NCBI GenBank assembly: GCA_023014485.1
Contig: JAJOZX010003310.1
Coordinates: 453,697 to 517,696 of the forward strand
Direction: 5' to 3'
DNA length: 64,000 bases
Source: Bathynomus jamesi
Lineage: Eukaryota; Arthropoda; Malacostraca; Isopoda; Cirolanidae
Positions 31,905 to 42,853 of the stretch are shown in pieces. The notes beneath the pieces were generated by a model. It was not told the origin of the DNA. It ran no database searches and saw nothing but the letters and a program-made list of their open reading frames with translations. Positions within the stretch are counted from its first letter, which is position 1. Every line of letters starts with the position of its first letter. The position numbers and the translations under genes were made by a program.

Positions 31905-33943
31905 CAGAGGCGTACCGAAGGAGAGGGCGACAGGGGCGATGGCCGCCCCCCCTTGAGCTAATAAATTATTATTTTGATTATTTTTACGTATTTAATTTCC
32001 ATATTCAATTAAATGTTTTACATATTTAATTTCATTATTATTTTTATTATTTTATTGTTAATTATTATTTTGATTATTTTTACGTATTTAATTTACATAT
32101 TCAATTAAATATTTTACATATTTAATTTCATGTGCCAATCGAAAAATGTTAGCTAGCTTTCTAGCGATTTTGTGTTTCATGAGTATTGCGTATTGCGTCA
32201 TTTTTCATGGCACCTGGCAACCGCAATTTATCGATTTTTGTTTACATTCATTTAAATATTTAGTTTGTGAACTTTCTAAATTTTTATAATTTTAAGTATT
32301 GATTAAAACTTTGTGTGTATGAATGTGTGTGTGTGTGTGTGTGTGATCATGTGTGAAGGCCGCTTGGTCTCAAACATGTAACTAATAAATGAACTGAAAC
32401 ATTAAGTATGTTATTTTTAAAATTTGGTATTCAGTTTTTTACACAGTTTAAAATTTTGTTTCAAAGTTTTCATTTAATTTACAATTTTTCACATTGTATT
32501 GCACACACAAAATTTTGTGTGGATTTTGTTTGGATTTTTTATTTCATTATAATGGACTTTAATGTTATGGTTAGTAATAATTCCTATTTCTATTTGTAAC
32601 TTTGTAGAGTACTATTTGCAGGTGTCACGGGACTAAAGATAATGGATCTTTATAAAATTTTCAAAAGAAAAATGTCCAAACTGACAGTGGTTCTACAGAG
32701 CATGATGATCAAAGTACCGTTAAACCCAGTAAAATTGCTAGGTTATAACAGGATGAGAATGAAAGTGAAAAAATTTCATCAGGAACAAGTACTTCATCTA
32801 CAAACTCAGTTGATAACTCATCATTGGAAAGCACTTCAAATTTCGGTAAGAAATATTTCACTAAAGATTTAATTCTCATATTGAATAGGCCTGCTCATGA
32901 TGGAAGTGGTGATATTGGTAGTGATGATGATGATGATAATAGTTTTAATGATAGCCATTGTGATATTGATAAGTATGAAAGTCACAATTTTTTGTATGTA
33001 GTGAGAAAACTGTAGGCTACATTGACATTATTATTATTATTATTTTTATTGTTATTATTTTTAGTGTCATTTGTTATTATTGTTATTTTATTGTTGACGT
33101 TTATGTATTATTTTCTGTAAAGTGTAATTTTTTTTTATTACCACTTTTAGGTCCATACACAAAGTATTATGACATAATGAAGCCTGAAGATGAAGAGGGT
33201 TGGAAACTCCCTGTACTAACCACATCATGGAGTCCACCTCCAAGCTTTACGTGGCCAACTTCCATTCACAGAAAAAAGAACAGAGATGAAGTTAGGTAAG
33301 TTTATTTATATCCATATGATCTAGGTGTTGAAAAGATATATGGCACATTAATGACAGAACAGAAATATCTTGAAGTGTCAAATAGTTTGTTCAATGACAT
33401 TTCTTGTCTTTTGATGATTTATTTGTGTTTCACTTTTCTATATTTCCTTTTTCTTTTAACAGAAAGATGAATATGACACACTTAAATGGGTTCAGATGGC
33501 TTGCTTATTCTGCAAGCATGGGGGGATTTTTTTGTAAATTCTGTTCTTTTCACCACCAATGAAGTTGATGCGAAAAAGTGTGGTCAGACTCCAGGCAAAC
33601 TGATGAAACATCCACTAAATACCTTTAACAAACTTACTGGTAAAGATGGCATATTGTCATGTTATGAGTCTACAGAGTACCACAAATGTAGTTTGCAAGC
33701 TGCACAAAGCTACAAAATAGCTTCCAAAGATTCTACTCAAGATATTAGGAACCAACTTTCTTCACAAAGAAAAAAACAGGTAAGAAATTTTTTTTACTCA
33801 GCTTATATGAAAGCAGGTTTATTAAAATCATATTTAATGCTGAATATTTGATAATCTGCATGGATATCTGGTGTCATTTGGTTTAGCTATTAAACTACTA
33901 CCACTACTACTATTACTACTGTATTCTAATATGAATTTTATTG

Positions 33944-33978
<35 letters not shown>

Positions 33979-36243
33979 GGCATATTTCAGATAGAGCATA
34001 ACCGCAAGGCAGTAATGTCAATCATCAAAGCTATCATAGTTTGTGGTCAACAGAATCTTGCTATGAGAGGTCATCAAGACTCGGTGCCTCTTGAAACTGA
34101 GCCTTCTAGTTCATCTCAGGCAACTGCTACTATTAATGATGGCAACTTCAGGGCTCTACTTCGTTTAATGATTGACTGTGGAGATGATACATTACAGAAT
34201 CACATTGAAAACTCTCCAAAGAATGCCATGTACACAGCTCCAAGAATTCAGAATATCATAGATATTATTGGAGAATTAATACGGGAACGCATTATTAAGG
34301 ATATTGAAAGGGGAGGCGGTCTGTATGCTATACTCGCAGATGAAACACAGGATGTATCCACTATCGAGCAACTAAGCTTATGTCTCAGGTATCTGTGATA
34401 GAAAAGTGCAGGAAGAGTTTTTGTGCTTTCAGGATCTGCATCAGAGGTCATTTGATTTAGATTTTGCTAGTCTTACAGAAGGCGAAATTTTGGAGCCGAA
34501 GATTTCAGGAAGGTTGATTGGTAAAACAACTGTTGAAAGTGTTGAACATTTAGGACTTGACATTCAGAACTGCGAGACGAGATAGGTCGAAAGACATGAA
34601 ACTATTGATACCTTCATTGAACTTCTACCTGCCATTAAATTAACTCTAGAGCAGGTAGGCTACAAATAAAAGTACAGTGTAAATTATTTTTCAATAATTT
34701 AAAGGCTGTTTCGTAAATTTTTAGATAAATTATAAAATGCATTTATATACTAGCGCAGCCATTCTTAACCTTTTTTGAGTTTGGTACCCTTTGAACATAT
34801 GGTGATTGATATTGATAGAAAATTGTTTTTACACTGACAATAGATTTGATTACAATTGCAGATTTCACAATGGAAAAGTGATCCAAAATCGTTTATGGCT
34901 AGAGCCTTGTACATCACACTCCAGGATCCTTTGTTTATCATATCTTTGCATGCATCTGCTGTGGTGACCACTAAACTGCAACCTCTTTCTGCCTAACTGC
35001 AGACGAAAAATCAGGTAGACTTGTCAGTTACTTTATGTATTATTTTGCACATGATAATATACTAAGCATCTTTTTCTCTTTTTTTTTCTCTGTACTTATT
35101 TGTCTATCTATATCTATCTACAAACTACTAAATTGTTTTTTATTGATTAGCTTTTCCAAAAATCGGTGCTCTTGTGTCTAATGCAATTTATTTCATATTT
35201 AGGACATCCTCGGAGCTGTGGACGTGATCCAGTTTGTCATACAAGCATTGCGAGTTTGCCGGCAAAATACTGATGAAGTATTTCATGACGTCATAGAACA
35301 GTCAGCAGAATGGTGTGACACAACCTGCACTTCTAGCCGTCGTTGTTCGAAGCAAACTCATAGATCAAATGTAGCACTAGAAGATCCTGAGTCCTTCTAT
35401 AAGGTTACACTATTCATTCCATTACTCGATGATATACTGCAGAGCTTGAATTACAGATTCAGTGAGCATATTCAGCAAGCTATGAAAATGTGAATTTTGG
35501 TACCTAAATTTATTGATGAAAATTCTCGAGCGAAGTATGATGACATTGAAAAGTCTTACACATTTTGGAATGAAATACTGCCTTCAGCAACACTTCAGCA
35601 AGCTATAGGAGAATGGGATATTTGGGCGGAGATGTGGAAGTCAGTACCTAACTTGTGTAGACCAACAGATGCTGTCTTGGCCTTGGATAAATGTGACAGA
35701 AACAGTTTTCCTGTCATACATAGATTATTACAGGTTATTGCTATCCAGCCTGTAACGACTGCTACTCCTGAGCGATCATTTTCAAACTTACGAAGGTTGA
35801 AAACCTGGTGACGATGTACCATGGGAGAAGAGCGTCTGTCAGGTTTGACGATAATGGCTATGAATAGGAGTAGACTCACCTTAGATGATGCCCCTCTTAT
35901 TCTCAATAACTTTGCCAGAAAAAAGCCAGGCGCCTGAATTTATGGTTAGAATAATATTGTTAGAATAATTCTAAGATCTTATTATGCATTAATAAAACGT
36001 TGATGTACGTTATATCGAGCAATTTTTAGTATAAATTTGGTATCTTCATGCTGAAAAGAGATGCTCTACTGCAGTCTATTTTAAAAGGCAGAAAATATAG
36101 TCTCAGCCAAAAACTTCAAATTTTCTAGCAAACGATGTCTTCGGACCTCTTCGAAACTCGCGCCTTTGGCGCTAGCTCTTGCCTCCCCTACTACTAAAAA
36201 TCTAAAATGGCTTAGGATCCCGAAAACTCTTAATCCGGCCCTG
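31905..36243 (+). mobile_element. 4.3-kb hAT transposon with introns
   Basis: Left end CAGAGGCGTACCG, right end CGGCCCTG. GTAATAAT (31897-31904) and AGAATAAT (36244-36251) agree at six of eight positions, an eroded target duplication. It contains a long intron-bearing transposase gene on the plus strand. Confidence 0.7.
32642..35937 (+). pseudogene. hAT transposase (MYM zinc-finger-like), multi-exon, damaged
   Basis: Three introns are readable from frame and splice signals: donor at 32846 (TTCG/GTAAG) to acceptor 33150, donor 33296 (GTTAG/GTAAG) to 33462, and donor 33780 (AACAG/GTAAG) to 33990. Coding joins in phase each time. Exons include a TTF-type zinc-binding part (FCKFCSF and LMKHPLNTFNKL), a DUF4371-like part (NFRALLRLMIDCGDDTLQNH, AILADETQDVSTIEQLSLC) and, after a frame slip near 34390, GRLIGKTTVESVEHLGLDIQ. 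The following GQGYDGA-type catalytic segment is missing. DDILQSLNYRF and the dimerisation block TTATPERSFSNLRRLKTW come later, with TGA replacing the next codon. The ending is NNFARKKPGA before the stop at 35935-35937. Confidence 0.85.
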
Positions 36244-36475
36244 AGAATAATTTTCTTTTATAAAGGTAACAGTCGAAGGAAATGCTTAATCTCGAAATTA
36301 GCACTTTTTTATTATTATGTTAATACAAATCTGAGCCTCCTAATTGCGGTTTGCATTGAATATTATGTTACTAATCAGATTTTTATCATAATTTTTATAT
36401 TTTTTATAATATAATTTTTATATTTTTATTCATAACGTGTCTTAGCAGTAGCTAGTTAATCATCTCTCACTGAAC

Positions 36476-36783
36476 GATAAGCTCATCATGAACGTACATA
36501 AAAATTATTTATCTCTATTTCAATTATACTTCTACGATTAGTTCCAAGTTCGCACCCCTCTTTGGCAAATTTCTGGGTGCGCCCCTGAACCCTGGTAATA
36601 ATACAGTAGGTACTTGTAGGTTATCTCACCCCAACCAATTTTGACAGAATATTTTCGTTAAAACTAACGAAAATATCACGACTTAACCTAACCAATTATC
36701 AAGGACGTACAGTTGATCTATTATTAATTATAACATTGTTTGTTTCTGGAATAGTATTTACTATTTACTAATAGATCACCTGT
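36476..36783. repeat. Right arm, part 1, of the inverted duplication
   Basis: Inverted copy of 28122-28425. It includes AATTTCTGGGTGCGCCCCTG and the first half plus spacer of the MITE 36609-36892. Confidence 0.75.
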
Positions 36784-36892
36784 ACGCCCTTGATAATTGG
36801 TTAGGTTAAGTCGTGATATTTTCGTTAGTCTTAACGAAAATATTCTGTCAAAATTGGTGTGTGGGGGGGGGGGGAGATAACCTACAAGTACC
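36609..36892. mobile_element. 284-bp core-bearing palindromic MITE
   Basis: Starts GGTACTTGTAGGTTATCTC and ends GATAACCTACAAGTACC. ATACAGTA lies on both sides (36601-36608 and 36893-36900), a perfect 8-bp duplication. The arm contains CCAATTTTGACAGAATATTT and then the shared core. A 65-bp spacer separates the two core copies. Half of it, with its left flank, is duplicated inverted at 28122-28310. Confidence 0.9.
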
Positions 36893-37139
36893 ATACAGTA
36901 TAATTTAAAATGTTTTTACTGCTTTTACTTTACAATGTTTTATTACAATATACTGAATTTACTTTTCAAATAAAGTATTTTAATGATCTAAGTTTTATTT
37001 TCTTACTATCTTCGAAAGATTAGTTTAAATTGTCAAATTTTCGCCTGTTGGATATTTTCGCGTAAACTATAGCCTACGCAAAAAACGCGAAAATTTCCTG
37101 CAAGCGAACATTTCGCATTCACTAGTATGTAAAAAGTTC

Positions 37140-37342
37140 GGATCACATGAAGATCAGGGCCCCCAGACTTCTTTAGTTAGCCTTATAAGGCTAACTGACG
37201 AAAATATCACGACCTAACCTAACCAAACGTTAGGTCAACTGTACGCCCTTGACGGTTGGTTAGGTTAGTTCGTGATATTTTCGTTAGTTATCCTTATAAA
37301 GCTAACTAAAGAAGGCTGGGGGCCCTGATCTTCAGGTGATCC
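37140..37342. mobile_element. 203-bp core-bearing palindromic MITE
   Basis: Ends GGATCACATGAAGATC and GATCTTCAGGTGATCC. AAAAGTTC on both sides (37132-37139 and 37343-37350) is a perfect 8-bp duplication. Same arms as 22278-26027 and same length as 26956-27158. Confidence 0.9.
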
Positions 37343-37369
37343 AAAAGTTCTATTGTAGTAGCTGTTCAT

Positions 37370-37605
37370 ATCGATTTGCAGTAATCATAATGGAACCTTA
37401 TTACTGTATAAGACTAGTAAACTACATGGAGTTCATCGCTGTTCACGATCATATTAATTGTTCATCTTTATGAACACAGACTTGGAATCGGTTGTCCCCC
37501 CTCCACCCCACCTTTCACCAGTTGGGATACCTTGATTAACACTGCGGCGTTGCCACATGTACGGAGTCGCCTGTGAGGCGAGGAACATTACATATGCGTG
37601 CAACT
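37370..37605. repeat. Right arm, part 2, of the inverted duplication
   Basis: Inverted copy of 28448-28565 plus 28820-28930, without the 211-bp MITE between them. It lies after part 1 rather than before it, so the order is permuted relative to a simple inverted repeat. Confidence 0.7.
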
Positions 37606-37639
37606 GTACATTCTGGTTGAATTTAGAGCCTTGTCCTTT

Positions 37640-38158
37640 TCATGTCGATTTTGATTCTTTTTAAAGTTCTGTTCATATAATCTAAGTTCTTCATATAACG
37701 GATAATGTTTTAGTCGAGTTTCTCAAGTAACGTTTAAATTTATCTGAAAGAAGGTGTAGTGTCTACGTCAAGAGAACCAAAAAGCATTTACATTACAGGT
37801 TTTACAGTTTTAAGAGTGCATGTAATGAATTTATTGATGATACCTCAAGGGATGTTCTAGTTTTGTTGCATTACTTCCCATAAATCAACCAGTAAAGTTG
37901 TTAGAATTTTGCTCTTTTCAGATTTGAAAAATGTTTGGAAATTGGAGAAATTGGATTCACATCAGGTAACTGTTGAGGCCATTCCATAATGGTCACCGCA
38001 TTATCTTATTTTTTTATGCTTCAAATAATTCATGCGGAAGTAGTAGGGACCAATTTTTCATCTAGTGAACGTTTGATATATTGTTTTACCCGTATACGAA
38101 ACAAAGCCAGATTGGACTCATCCGTAAAAAAAATGACTCTTCATCAGTCTTTTGCAGT
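37640..38158 (-). pseudogene. Tc1-like transposase remnant, distal part
   Basis: Minus-strand reading gives FFTDESNLALFRIRVKQYIK (first catalytic Asp region) and, further on, WPQQLPDVNPI (third acidic residue region). Many lesions. It is interrupted at 38159 by a hAT element, and the proximal part continues at 40188. Confidence 0.65.
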
Positions 38159-38509
38159 CAGTGATGGGCATCGATACATGAAAATCGCTAAAGCGATACC
38201 GATACATCGATACATGAAGAACGTCTTAGGCGATACCGATACGCCGATACTTTCTAGATGTCTTAAGCGATACCGATACCGATACATGCATCGCCGATAC
38301 ATGTATCGCCGGTACATTTTTATAATTATTCATTTAATATGTAGGTATTAGATATTATTGTTTATACTAGTAATTTGTACGCATTGTAAGTAAAATCAAC
38401 GACATTTTAATGGGTTTTATAGATGTAAATAAAAACAATTGCTTTATTTAATGAAAGTATGTTTTAATTTTGTAGGATACATGAATGACTGAAAATATTA
38501 CACTAACAA

Positions 38510-38815
38510 TTAAAAGTAATTACTATTACCCTTCAAAAATACCAGCTGGCTAAACATCTGGTCAGACAGTCTATTCCTTTTTGGAGCGTGAATGTGACCA
38601 GCCAAACTAAACAAGAGACACAAGCAAGATAATTTAAGTCGCTCATCACAATTCGCAATCTTAAAATATTTACCACAAGTTATTAGGACTGATTTTGACC
38701 AGTTGGTATCTTTAATTTTATGGAAATGATTTTCTGTCGCGTCATTTTGACCAGGTTGTTCCTTTTGTGGCTCACTCCCTGACGCGTTATTATTACTATT
38801 AATATCTTCACTCAT
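38510..38815 (-). pseudogene. Deleted hAT transposase, N-terminus fused to C-terminus
   Basis: Open frame of 101 codons starting MSEDINSNNNASGSEPQKEQ and ending in LSDQMFSQLVFLKGN, the last block of the hAT dimerisation region (compare LVFLKGN in the nested element). The catalytic middle is missing, so an internal deletion probably joined the two ends. Confidence 0.6.
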
Positions 38816-39148
38816 TATCGCACAACTACTCGGCGTGACGTCTACTTAATGAGTGACTGATTGATAGGAAATGCCTCGGGGGACCAAGAGGAATCGCTGC
38901 GTTACAAGTATGAACCTGTTTAAACTCAACACCGAGTGGGCGTGGCCAATAGTGTTGCAACACCAATGAGCGTTTCTATATTATATGAGCGTTTCTATAT
39001 TATGAGCGTTTCTATATTATGGTTAATTAATCTCAATAACACAAGTACAAACGTGTTTAAACGTTGCGCCGTACTGTGTGACGTGACCAGTAGAGTAGTA
39101 CTGTCATTAAATAAATATTTAATAATATTATTATTTATGTATATTCAT

Positions 39149-39938
39149 CAGTGGTGGGCACCGTTAACCAAAAAGTTAACTTCGATAACGATAATCCGTT
39201 AACCCCAATTTTTAACTCCGATAACGATAATCCGATAATTTTACTACAAAGTTAACGGAAGTTAACGATAATCCGTTAACGATAACTATTTCTTTACTAA
39301 CATTTAAAAAAATCAAGGAAAAAAGCTTTAAAACCCATAGAAAATGTTTATTTATGCAAAATCCAACAATAAATAGGTATTTAACTGTATTTTTATCAAG
39401 TTTTGCAACTTTTTGCTTAACTTTTTTTTTATTTTTAATAAAAAATGTACTGATTACATGTTTTGAAACCCTTGTAACCACTAACCATTAACTAAATTTT
39501 AATTTACCAGAGAATTATTATGGCGGGAACTGAAAGGTAAAATTAAATTTTAGGCACATTTATTAAAGACTATGACGCAATGTGCTGGTTGCCCTTCAGA
39601 AAGACCAACTTCTCAAAGTTAGGCCCAACTGCCAGTCTTGACCTCTTGGGCCTCAGGATGTCCTTGCCGAGAGAGAAGAGCCGTTCCACTGCGGCAGAGG
39701 ACGGAATTGGCAGACTGAAGTTATGGCGGTTTGAATTCATTCGCGGAGCGGTGATCTTCCGTGAATGACTCCTCGCAGTTAACGTGTTAACGGACTTTAA
39801 CAGACTAAATATCGAGTTATCGGAAGTTAACTGGACCGATAACGATAAATGGAAATTAACTTCCGTTAATAGTCCGTTAAAAAAAGTTAACTTCGTTAAT
39901 TAACTGTTATCGGATTAACGCTTTAGTGCCCAACACTG
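39149..39938 (-). mobile_element. 790-bp hAT element with GTTAAC/GATAACG repeats, nested
   Basis: Starts CAGTGGTGGGCACC and ends AGTGCCCAACACTG. ATATTCAT on both sides (39141-39148 and 39939-39946) is a perfect 8-bp duplication. Both subterminal zones are repeats of GTTAAC, GATAACG and CCGTTAAC. The interior codes for a hAT C-terminus on the minus strand. Confidence 0.92.
39560..39770 (-). pseudogene. hAT transposase C-terminal fragment
   Basis: The minus strand reads PIPSSAAVERLFSLGKDILR followed by PKRSRLAVGPNFEKLVFLKG and a stop. This is the hAT dimerisation region, close to that of the element at 40748-41952 (PSSAAVERIFSTGKDILKPK). Confidence 0.75.
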
Positions 39939-40187
39939 ATATTCATAAATATAACTCAGTAGTGTCATATTATAACATCTATTTAAATATTTAAAAATTC
40001 TTATTAATGTATCGATGTATCGAAGTATCGATTTTTTTCGATACATTTAAGAAAATTGACCTTAGCGATACCGATAAATCGATACTTTTGTCAAGTAGCT
40101 AAAGCGATACCGACACCGATACAAAAGTATCGATCGATACGTATCGGCGATACATGTATCTAGATACTGCCCATCACTGTTTGCAGT

Positions 40188-40420
40188 AAACTCCTTATCT
40201 TTTTGATTCACTGCATAGAAAAAATTCCTAAGGAAGGGAAACATAAAAAACGTTGACCAAAAAATATAAGAATGCTGAATTGGCTGTAAAAGAGAGACAT
40301 AGAAAACACAAGGTATAGCCTTCGTTTATAATTCAATTGGAGTTTTTTAATAATATTTATTTCCATTTCTTTAAATTACGAATTAGTTAAGCTTCATCGT
40401 ACGTTTCTAGGATGTTTTCA
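40188..40420 (-). pseudogene. Tc1-like transposase remnant, proximal part
   Basis: Continuation of the remnant interrupted by the hAT element. Reading on the minus strand reaches the interrupted segment at 38158. Too decayed for a domain call on its own. Confidence 0.4.
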
Positions 40421-40474
40421 TGTTATTTTCTGTATATTACAAGCAATCGAAGTTCTTTCAAACTTTGACACTCA

Positions 40475-40747
<273 letters not shown>

Positions 40748-41952
40748 CAGAGCTGTGACTAGCGCCGCTAAAACTAGCGGCGCTAAAAAGCGCCGCTAGT
40801 TTTTTAATAGCTTCACCACTAGCGTCGCTATATTTTCAAACTACTAGCGCATTTACCAGCGCCGCTAGTTTTTTAAATAAAAATTAACGCTATGCGCTAG
40901 CGCTAATTTTTATTTCAAAAATGAATTTAAAGTCCTTCTATTCCATACGAGTTTGAACGTTTCAAACATGTATGAACATGTATGCTGCCGCCCATCCTAG
41001 CTTTAAACAGATATGGATTGATTCACTGGAGAAGAAGGAGGAGGTGCGGCAAATGTTGACGACTCGTCTTGCTGACTGCATGAAAAGTGACATGGAAATT
41101 AGGCTAATTAGCACACTCGAAGCTGCCGGTTCCAGCACGGAAGAGGAAGACAATTTGTTCAGTTGTTTCGAAAAAGATAGTAATATGCATAAAACTATTC
41201 TACAACAAAGTAATGAACAAGTACGTGTCTTTTTATCAAAACAGCCTTCCACTAAGAAATGTTTCAAAGCAACAGACTATACATCTTCCTTCCCTTCCGA
41301 TTCATTCAAAAAACTATTTATCCAATTAAACACTTCAATTCCTTCAAGTGCAGCAGTGGAAAGGATTTTTTCGACAGGAAAAGATATATTAAAGCCGAAA
41401 AGGTCCTCGTTGTCCGATTCAAATTTTGAAAAACTGTTGTTACTAAAATTAAATAAATAATTGCCCTAGGTCGTTGTAATAAAGTACTACTGAAACAAGT
41501 TGATACCTAAATTAGCTTGATTATATTGTATTGTTTTTTTCTACTTCATTTGAATAATTACAAATATATTACTTGAAATACTTCTGTTGTATATATGATA
41601 AGTTATATCAAATAATTAAATAAAAAAATGTATTGTTTTCTATGGTATTAGGTATTTTTTATTTGTTATAGCTAGATTTAAATAAATATACTGGATTTAA
41701 ATAAATAAAAAGCTTTGGTTCTATAGTATAATTGTTTCATTTAAACATTCTTTTTGACAATATTACTGCATAGAAGTGTAACTAACATAATAGGTATTTT
41801 TTATTTGTTATAGCTAATATTGAAAACTAGCGCTAGCGCTAGCGTCGCTAAATTTTGAAATGACTAGCGTTAGCGCTAGCGCCGCTATTATTTTGCCTCA
41901 CTAGCGCTAGCGCTAGCGGCGCTAGTTTTCATGAGTAGCGCGCACAGCTTTG
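40748..41952 (+). mobile_element. 1.2-kb hAT element with GCTAGC subterminal repeats
   Basis: Ends CAGAGCTGTG and CACAGCTTTG. GTATCTAT on both sides (40740-40747 and 41953-41960) is a perfect 8-bp duplication within the LINE. The subterminal zones are composed of AGCGCTAGC and GCGGCGCTA units. The central ORF codes for the C-terminal quarter of a hAT transposase. Confidence 0.93.
40972..41460 (+). CDS. hAT transposase C-terminal region (truncated)
   Basis: A 162-codon open frame. An acidic linker (STEEEDNLFSCFEKD) precedes the dimerisation block PSSAAVERIFSTGKDILKPK, which ends with SLSDSNFEKLLLLKLNK. A full hAT transposase is about 600 residues, so BED finger and catalytic residues are missing. 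Intact hAT proteins use this part to multimerise. Here it lies inside a non-autonomous derivative, and whether it is translated is unknown. Confidence 0.8.
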   Translation: MNMYAAAHPSFKQIWIDSLEKKEEVRQMLTTRLADCMKSDMEIRLISTLEAAGSSTEEEDNLFSCFEKDSNMHKTILQQSNEQVRVFLSKQPSTKKCFKATDYTSSFPSDSFKKLFIQLNTSIPSSAAVERIFSTGKDILKPKRSSLSDSNFEKLLLLKLNK

Positions 41953-42004
41953 GTATCTATGTACTTAAAGAAACAATATCTAAATACATTGACAGTATTG
42001 GGTC

Positions 42005-42322
42005 GCACGGTGTCAAGTCGGGGCTCTTGGCTGGCCATTGATGTGGACCACGACGACCCATCCAACGCCCAGGGAAGTGGGCATCCAGCCACTCACGGAC
42101 AACAAGAGCGAAGTGCGGAGGGGCGCCATCTTGCATAAATATCAGATCGTCGATGTTCTCCCATGTGCTGACAACCGGCCAGACCTCGTTTCGCAACATA
42201 GCAAGGTACCGCTCAGCATTCATGGTGTTGCGCAGAAGGAACGGGCACACAACCTGATCTGAGGTCATACCACACCACACCGTTACACTGAACCGATTCT
42301 GCCGTTTTTCAGCGGTAACCGT
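42005..42322 (-). pseudogene. Mariner transposase, middle segment (inverted)
   Basis: The minus strand reads VTAEKRQNRFSVTVWCGMTS, then FLLRNTMNAERYL, then FMQDGAPPHFALVVREWL (second catalytic Asp), then SPDLTPCD, where coding stops abruptly. The expected next residues, DFFLWG, are found on the other strand at 42327. Confidence 0.85.
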
Positions 42323-42516
42323 GCGACTTCTTTCTTTGGGGGTGGGTAAAGGAAGAAGTCTACCGCACCAAACCGAGGACATTGGAAGAACTGGAGGACC
42401 GAATTCGGGAAGTCATGTCCTCCATCCCGCCGGAGTTCCTGCTAAAGTCAGTGGACGCCATTCCTGGGCGGCTCCAGAAGCTGGTGGAAAGAGTTGGAGC
42501 CCATATTGAATTTTAG
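42323..42516 (+). pseudogene. Mariner transposase, C-terminal segment
   Basis: The plus strand reads CDFFLWGWVKEEVYRTKPRT and on to RVGAHIEF and a stop. This is the natural continuation of the inverted middle segment; CCGTGCGAC occurs at both breakpoints in inverted form. Confidence 0.85.
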
Positions 42517-42625
42517 AGAAAACCTACTATGTATGCCTACCTTTTCATATTATTTCTTCTGAAATAAATGGATAATATACGTATTTTTTTACCAATCCAA
42601 AATAGGGAGCTACTTTCCGCCCACC

Positions 42626-42628
<3 letters not shown>

Positions 42629-42668
<40 letters not shown>
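42629..42668. repeat. TA microsatellite
   Basis: TA run at the mariner terminus. Confidence 0.95.
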
Positions 42669-42675
<7 letters not shown>

Positions 42676-42853
42676 TATGTATCGTAAATGTTCATTTTCT
42701 ATAAATACTTTTTTCATCTGTGAAACAGTTTATAACACAGGCCTGCGAATGAGAACTTTGTAAGAGTTGTTTTCTTACTAATAACTGATTTTATATAATT
42801 CAACTACGCTGATTATTTCGAATAAGGTGTCATTTTTTTCTATCATTAAATAT

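Larger units (their letters stand above)
38159..40179 (-). mobile_element. 2.0-kb hAT element with CGATAC subterminal repeats
   Basis: CAGTGATGGGCA at the left and TGCCCATCACTG at the right are perfect inverted repeats. TTTGCAGT on both sides (38151-38158 and 40180-40187) is a perfect 8-bp duplication. The first 160 bp and last 180 bp are packed with CGATACCGATAC and TATCGATGTATCG motifs. The interior has a short hAT-derived ORF on the minus strand and a second hAT element nested at 39149-39938. Confidence 0.92.
42005..42628. mobile_element. Mariner element with inverted internal segment
   Basis: The right terminus CTACTTTCCGCCCACCCTG ends at 42628 beside TA repeats. The left terminus is missing and the element abuts LINE codons at 42004. 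Transposase sequence 42005-42322 is on the minus strand while 42323-42516 is on the plus strand, so one piece was flipped. Confidence 0.75.

Noticed and set aside
34765..34971. Short minus-strand frame inside the second hAT element
   Set aside because: No similarity and located in a non-coding interval between exons; kept as unannotated.
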